Shown here one piece after another: positions 7,101-8,935 of a stretch of 8,935 bases of DNA. The DNA lies in contig JAEXMK010000132.1 in assembly GCA_023444445.1 (NCBI GenBank), forward strand, positions 1-8,935, given 5' to 3'. The stretch is from Pseudomonadota bacterium. Lineage in GTDB: Bacteria > Pseudomonadota > Alphaproteobacteria > Rhizobiales > Rhizobiaceae. The notes beneath the pieces were generated by a model, which saw only the letters and a list, made by a program, of their open reading frames with translations, searched no databases and was not told where the DNA came from. Within the stretch, counting starts at the first letter, position 1. Each line of letters starts with the position of its first letter. Made by a program: the position numbers and the translations under genes.

Positions 7101-7517
7101 GCGCCGCTCATCATGCTCTCGGCCAATATTGGCGACGGCGCGATCGCAGGTGCCGGCGACGACAACCACAATGACGCCATCGCCAAGCCGGTCGATATCC
7201 GCCACCTCTGCGACAGGCTCGCCGTGCATCTCGGGCTGAAATGGATCTACGATACGGATCTGCCGCCCGCGCCGGAACCGCAGCCGCCTGCGGAGATCGT
7301 CCATCCGGGTGCGATTCATATCCAGGATTTGCAGCGGCTGGGTGAAATAGGCTACATACGCGGCATCGAAGCGAAACTCGCCGATCTTGCCCGCAACACG
7401 GAAAACCTGCCCTTCACGCAGGAACTCGGCGCCTATGTGCAGGCTTTCGATCTGGCCGGTTACGCCCATTTTCTCAAACGGTTCGAAGACAGTGACAGGG
7501 GAGACCTCAAGGCATGA
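4122..7517 (+). CDS. NCS1-type permease / histidine kinase / receiver fusion (hybrid sensor kinase)
   Basis: A 1131-residue inner-membrane sensor. Residues about 40-480 form some 12 hydrophobic helices resembling NCS1 (CodB-like) nucleobase/hydantoin permeases, including DIDLLTRGASFGYIGS (100-115). A cytoplasmic-looking module has eight cysteines at 503, 506, 518, 526, 529, 530, 536 and 540. Two further membrane helices follow (about 575-595 and 608-631), then a likely coiled coil (635-678). The kinase has an H box SHELRTPLN (His686), N box NLLSNAIKFT (800-809), G1 DTGRG (831-835), F box YEPFQ (845-849) and G2 GLGLGL (861-866). The receiver has Asp928/929, phosphoacceptor Asp972, Ser1000 and Lys1022, then a helical tail (1064-1131) with no HPt motif. 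The ATG at 4122 is preferred over 4065, which would overlap the SDR gene; GGAAAGG lies 12 bases upstream. The stop overlaps the regulator start (ATGA). Architecture recalls CrbS/CbrA, whose permease part is SSS-type; the ligand is unknown. Confidence 0.9.
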   Translation: MAARQRIIPVRREYNRWVANQTLEDYALRFTAKSARQFSSNRISHTAIGAISFLALEAIGGAITLSYGTTNAFYAILVAAVAMLAVGLPISRYAIRHGVDIDLLTRGASFGYIGSTITSLIYAAFTFMLFAIEASIMSGALELALGIPLWIGYIISAVMVIPLVTHGVRLISRFQIITQPFWIVLNILPFIFIALMDWEKYDLWRAFAGIHHASGPPGTIADFNLVEFGAASAVILALMSQIGEQVDFLRFLPAEGQSRLRHRIAVFLAGAGWVVVGVPKLLAGSFLVVLTFSSGVSVDRAADPAQMYLTAFGYMIPNQTAAMLLMVAFVVVSQLKINVMNAYAGSLAWSNFFSRLTHSHPGRVVWLVFNVAIALLLMELGIYRLLEETLGIFSIIAMAWLCTISADLFINKPLGLAPPGIEFKRAHLYDINPVGVGSMALSATIALMAHFGTFGPLAASLAPYLTLIVGFVASPLIAWGTKGKFYLARKPRQQWRAESSITCSICEHPFEPEDMAWCPAYAAPICSLCCSLDSRCHDMCKPKAKLNYQVATVAKTFLPRQLVAKLATRLGRYGMAAAIAVTIIGGILAMIAHQVGTASPETADVVNRTILIVFFVFAVIAGIVCWFLVLAHDSRVVAEEESSRQNTLLLKEIAAHKKTDAALQDAKETAEAANRAKSRYVVGLSHELRTPLNAVLGYAQILERDETIPPPRQSAIKVIRRSADHLSGLIDGLLDISKIEAGRLQVYSNEINIQDFLDQIVDMFRPQAQAKGLEFRHERSSALPQYVRTDEKRLRQILVNLLSNAIKFTDEGAVTFNVGYRSQVASFTVSDTGRGIAEKDLARIYEPFQRGEAESVRPMPGLGLGLTITRLLTNTLGGEISVSSEKDVGSTFRVRLMLSAVHRPSTAPAPEKTIRSYSGPRRTIVVVDDNEDHRELMRQVLSPLDFVVLTAQSGPECLTLIEGVKPDLFLIDISMPGMTGWQLVTKLREAGQTAPLIMLSANIGDGAIAGAGDDNHNDAIAKPVDIRHLCDRLAVHLGLKWIYDTDLPPAPEPQPPAEIVHPGAIHIQDLQRLGEIGYIRGIEAKLADLARNTENLPFTQELGAYVQAFDLAGYAHFLKRFEDSDRGDLKA

Positions 7518-8440
7518 GCGCTCAGGCGGCGGCCCCGAGAGACATCGTATTGCTGGTGGATGACAGCCCGGAAGCGCTGGGATTCCTGACCGACGCGCTG
7601 GAACAGTCGGGCTTTTCCGCCCTCATCGCCACATCGGGACAGGCCGCCCTCAACATTGCCGAACGCATCACGCCCGACATTATCCTGCTTGACGCCGTCA
7701 TGCCCACCATGGACGGTTTCGAAACCTGCCGACGTCTTAAGGCCAATGCGGCGGTGGCGCAGGTGCCGGTGATCTTCATGACCGGGCTCACGGAAACCGA
7801 ACATGTGGTGCGGGCGCTGGAATCGGGCGGGGTCGATTATCTGACCAAGCCGATCAATATCGATGAGCTGCGCGCCCGCATCCGCGTGCATCTCTCGAAT
7901 GCCCGCTCCGCCCAGAGCGCCCGCGTGGCGCTTGACGCTGCCGGCCGCCATCTTCTCGCCGTGCGCGCCAACGGAGCCATCCACTGGTCCACCCCGCAGG
8001 CCACACGGCTCGTCAATGCCGCGACCGGCCGGGATGACGGCATGGACATCGTTGTCAGCCATATCGGCCGCTGGCTCGGCGAAAGGGCAGCCTCCGAAAC
8101 CGGCCGCGATGCACCACTGACGATCACCCAGGCCGGACGCCCGGCCTTGCAGCTCTCCTTCCTCGGCGCGATGGGTCCGGATGAGCATCTGTTTCGCCTG
8201 ACCGCCGCCAACGAAAAGTCGGATGACCATCTGCTGAAAGAGCATTTCGCGCTGACGACGCGGGAATCGGAAGTGCTGTTGTGGATCGCCAAGGGCAAGT
8301 CCAACCGCGATATCGGCGATATTCTCGGCCTCTCCGCCCGCACGGTGAACAAGCATCTCGAACAGATCTATGTAAAGCTCGGCGTCGAAAACCGCGCCTC
8401 TGCCGCGGTCAAGGCGGCGCATATTCTGCATCAGGGGTGA
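7514..8440 (+). CDS. Response regulator, receiver plus LuxR-type DNA-binding domain
   Basis: A 308-residue transcriptional regulator, the likely partner of the sensor kinase just upstream. The receiver domain (about 9-128) has Asp16/Asp17, phosphoacceptor Asp60 in ILLDAVMP, Thr90 and Lys112 in LTKPIN. The C terminus (about 244-305) is a LuxR/NarL helix-turn-helix: LTTRESEVLLWIAKGKSNRDIG (247-268), then LGLSARTVNKHLEQIYVKLGVENR (271-294). Between them lies an extra segment of about 110 residues; it contains ALDAAGRHLLAVRANGAIHWST (139-160), which looks PAS-like, so the protein is about 100 residues longer than standard NarL-type regulators. The start overlaps the kinase stop in ATGA, implying translational coupling; AGGGGAG (7497-7503) or AAGG (7509-7512) can serve as ribosome site. 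Targets are unknown; the neighbouring SDR and MFS genes and the nitrogen genes to the left are candidates. Confidence 0.93.
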   Translation: MSAQAAAPRDIVLLVDDSPEALGFLTDALEQSGFSALIATSGQAALNIAERITPDIILLDAVMPTMDGFETCRRLKANAAVAQVPVIFMTGLTETEHVVRALESGGVDYLTKPINIDELRARIRVHLSNARSAQSARVALDAAGRHLLAVRANGAIHWSTPQATRLVNAATGRDDGMDIVVSHIGRWLGERAASETGRDAPLTITQAGRPALQLSFLGAMGPDEHLFRLTAANEKSDDHLLKEHFALTTRESEVLLWIAKGKSNRDIGDILGLSARTVNKHLEQIYVKLGVENRASAAVKAAHILHQG

Positions 8441-8526
8441 ATAGCGGCGCGTGATGTGGTAAGCTTGGGCTGATATATGTTTAGGCCTGAGCGACGAGCC
8501 ATTGCTGATTAGCCGAGCGCCCGCCT

Positions 8527-8654
8527 CTTGTTTCTTCTCCCCGCCGGGGAGAAGGTGGCCCGCAGGGCCGGATGAGGGGGCCGGCTGGCTCAGAGTTTGC
8601 CGCAAAGCCCCCTCATCTGTCCTTCGGACATCTTCTCCCCAAGGGGAGAAGGGG
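8527..8654. repeat. Inverted pair of palindromic repeat elements
   Basis: Two related units of about 46 bases face each other at 8534-8581 and 8607-8651, separated by about 25 bases. Each unit contains two small palindromes: a CTTCTCCCC/GGGGAGAAG hairpin (8534-8554 and 8632-8651) and a second stem (GGCCC-GCA-GGGCC at 8557-8569; TGTCC-TTC-GGACA at 8618-8630), and ends in GATGAGGGGGC or its complement. The left unit shares 28 identical bases with 1324-1351. This is a typical non-coding Rhizobium/Agrobacterium intergenic element. It sits after the regulator gene and may act as a transcript end or mRNA-stabilising structure. Confidence 0.85.
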
Positions 8655-8681
8655 GCGCAAGCCGCTCCTCTCGAATGCGAA

Positions 8682-8704
8682 CTGCCTGCCCGCGCGACAG
8701 GCAG
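8682..8704. repeat. Small inverted repeat in the gap before the MFS gene
   Basis: CTGCCTG (8682-8688) and CAGGCAG (8698-8704) enclose nine bases. No T-run follows, so it is not a convincing terminator. Apart from this and the palindromic repeats, the 392-base gap 8441-8832 shows no gene I can support. Confidence 0.35.
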
Positions 8705-8832
8705 GGACAAGCACCAGACCTTAAGCATGGGCGCGGACGATCGCGCCCCTGTTTTGACCTGATCGAAATCCTCATGCAACCTTGCCTCCGCCCTGGCATC
8801 GCCGCGACCCGGATGGCCTTTTCGATATCTTC

Positions 8833-8935
8833 ATGACCCGCTTCATTCCCGACGTTTTCCGTGACCCGACGATCCGGGTCAGCATGTTCGCGATTTTCGC
8901 CTTCGGCTTTGCCGGGGCCGCGACCTCGCCCTACC
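8833..8935 (+). CDS. MFS transporter, N-terminal fragment (runs off right edge)
   Basis: The first 34 codons encode MTRFIPDVFRDPTIRVSMFA followed by a glycine/alanine-rich hydrophobic stretch ending ATSPY. A short cytoplasmic lead with DPTIR, then a first helix and a PY turn, is characteristic of major facilitator superfamily permeases. The subfamily and substrate cannot be read from so little. The frame is closed upstream by TAA at 8722-8724, and this ATG is the first in frame after it; only a TTG at 8782 could extend the protein. The ribosome site is weak. It runs in the same direction as the sensor-regulator cluster but is separated from it by nearly 400 bases and a repeat pair. Confidence 0.72.
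   Translation, partial: MTRFIPDVFRDPTIRVSMFAIFAFGFAGAATSPY

Noticed and set aside
7460..8779. Minus-strand open frame of 439 codons opposite the response regulator
   Set aside because: Antisense to a clear receiver-LuxR protein and running through the palindromic repeats.

Overview
The window looks like chromosomal DNA of a Rhizobiaceae alphaproteobacterium, most probably the Agrobacterium/Rhizobium group. The evidence is the GC-rich coding style, a eukaryote-type glutamine synthetase II, a gstI-like (DUF2735) gene divergent from it, and palindromic repeats of a kind common in that group. No search was run, so the species is not fixed. There is no tRNA, rRNA, CRISPR array or insertion sequence.

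Layout. Minus strand: positions 1-1138 hold the 5' part of urtA, the periplasmic urea-binding protein of an ABC importer whose other genes must lie beyond the left edge. Next is a 235-base gap with a perfect 16-bp palindrome and a palindromic repeat. A 65-codon gene at 1374-1571 matches GstI, the small inhibitor of glnII translation known from rhizobia. Plus strand: the gstI-glnII intergenic region carries AT-rich dyads and a good sigma-54 promoter at 1951-1966. It leads through a foldable leader of about 85 nt into glnII (2062-3096), which ends at a strong intrinsic terminator.

After a leader of about 180 bases comes a tight three-gene cluster: an SDR oxidoreductase (3320-4090), a very large transporter-sensor fusion (4122-7517) and a response regulator with a LuxR-type output domain (7514-8440). 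The fusion has an NCS1/CodB-like 12-helix permease, an eight-cysteine module, two more membrane helices, a histidine kinase and a receiver domain. The kinase and regulator genes overlap by four bases. A 392-base gap with an inverted pair of palindromic repeats follows, then the first 34 codons of an MFS transporter.

The common thread is nitrogen acquisition: urea uptake, ammonium assimilation by GSII under sigma-54 and GstI control, and a transporter-like sensor that may read a nitrogen compound such as a purine, pyrimidine, hydantoin or urea relative. The last link is inference from gene position and fold. The least described parts are the permease-cysteine module-kinase fusion and the unusual regulator beside it.
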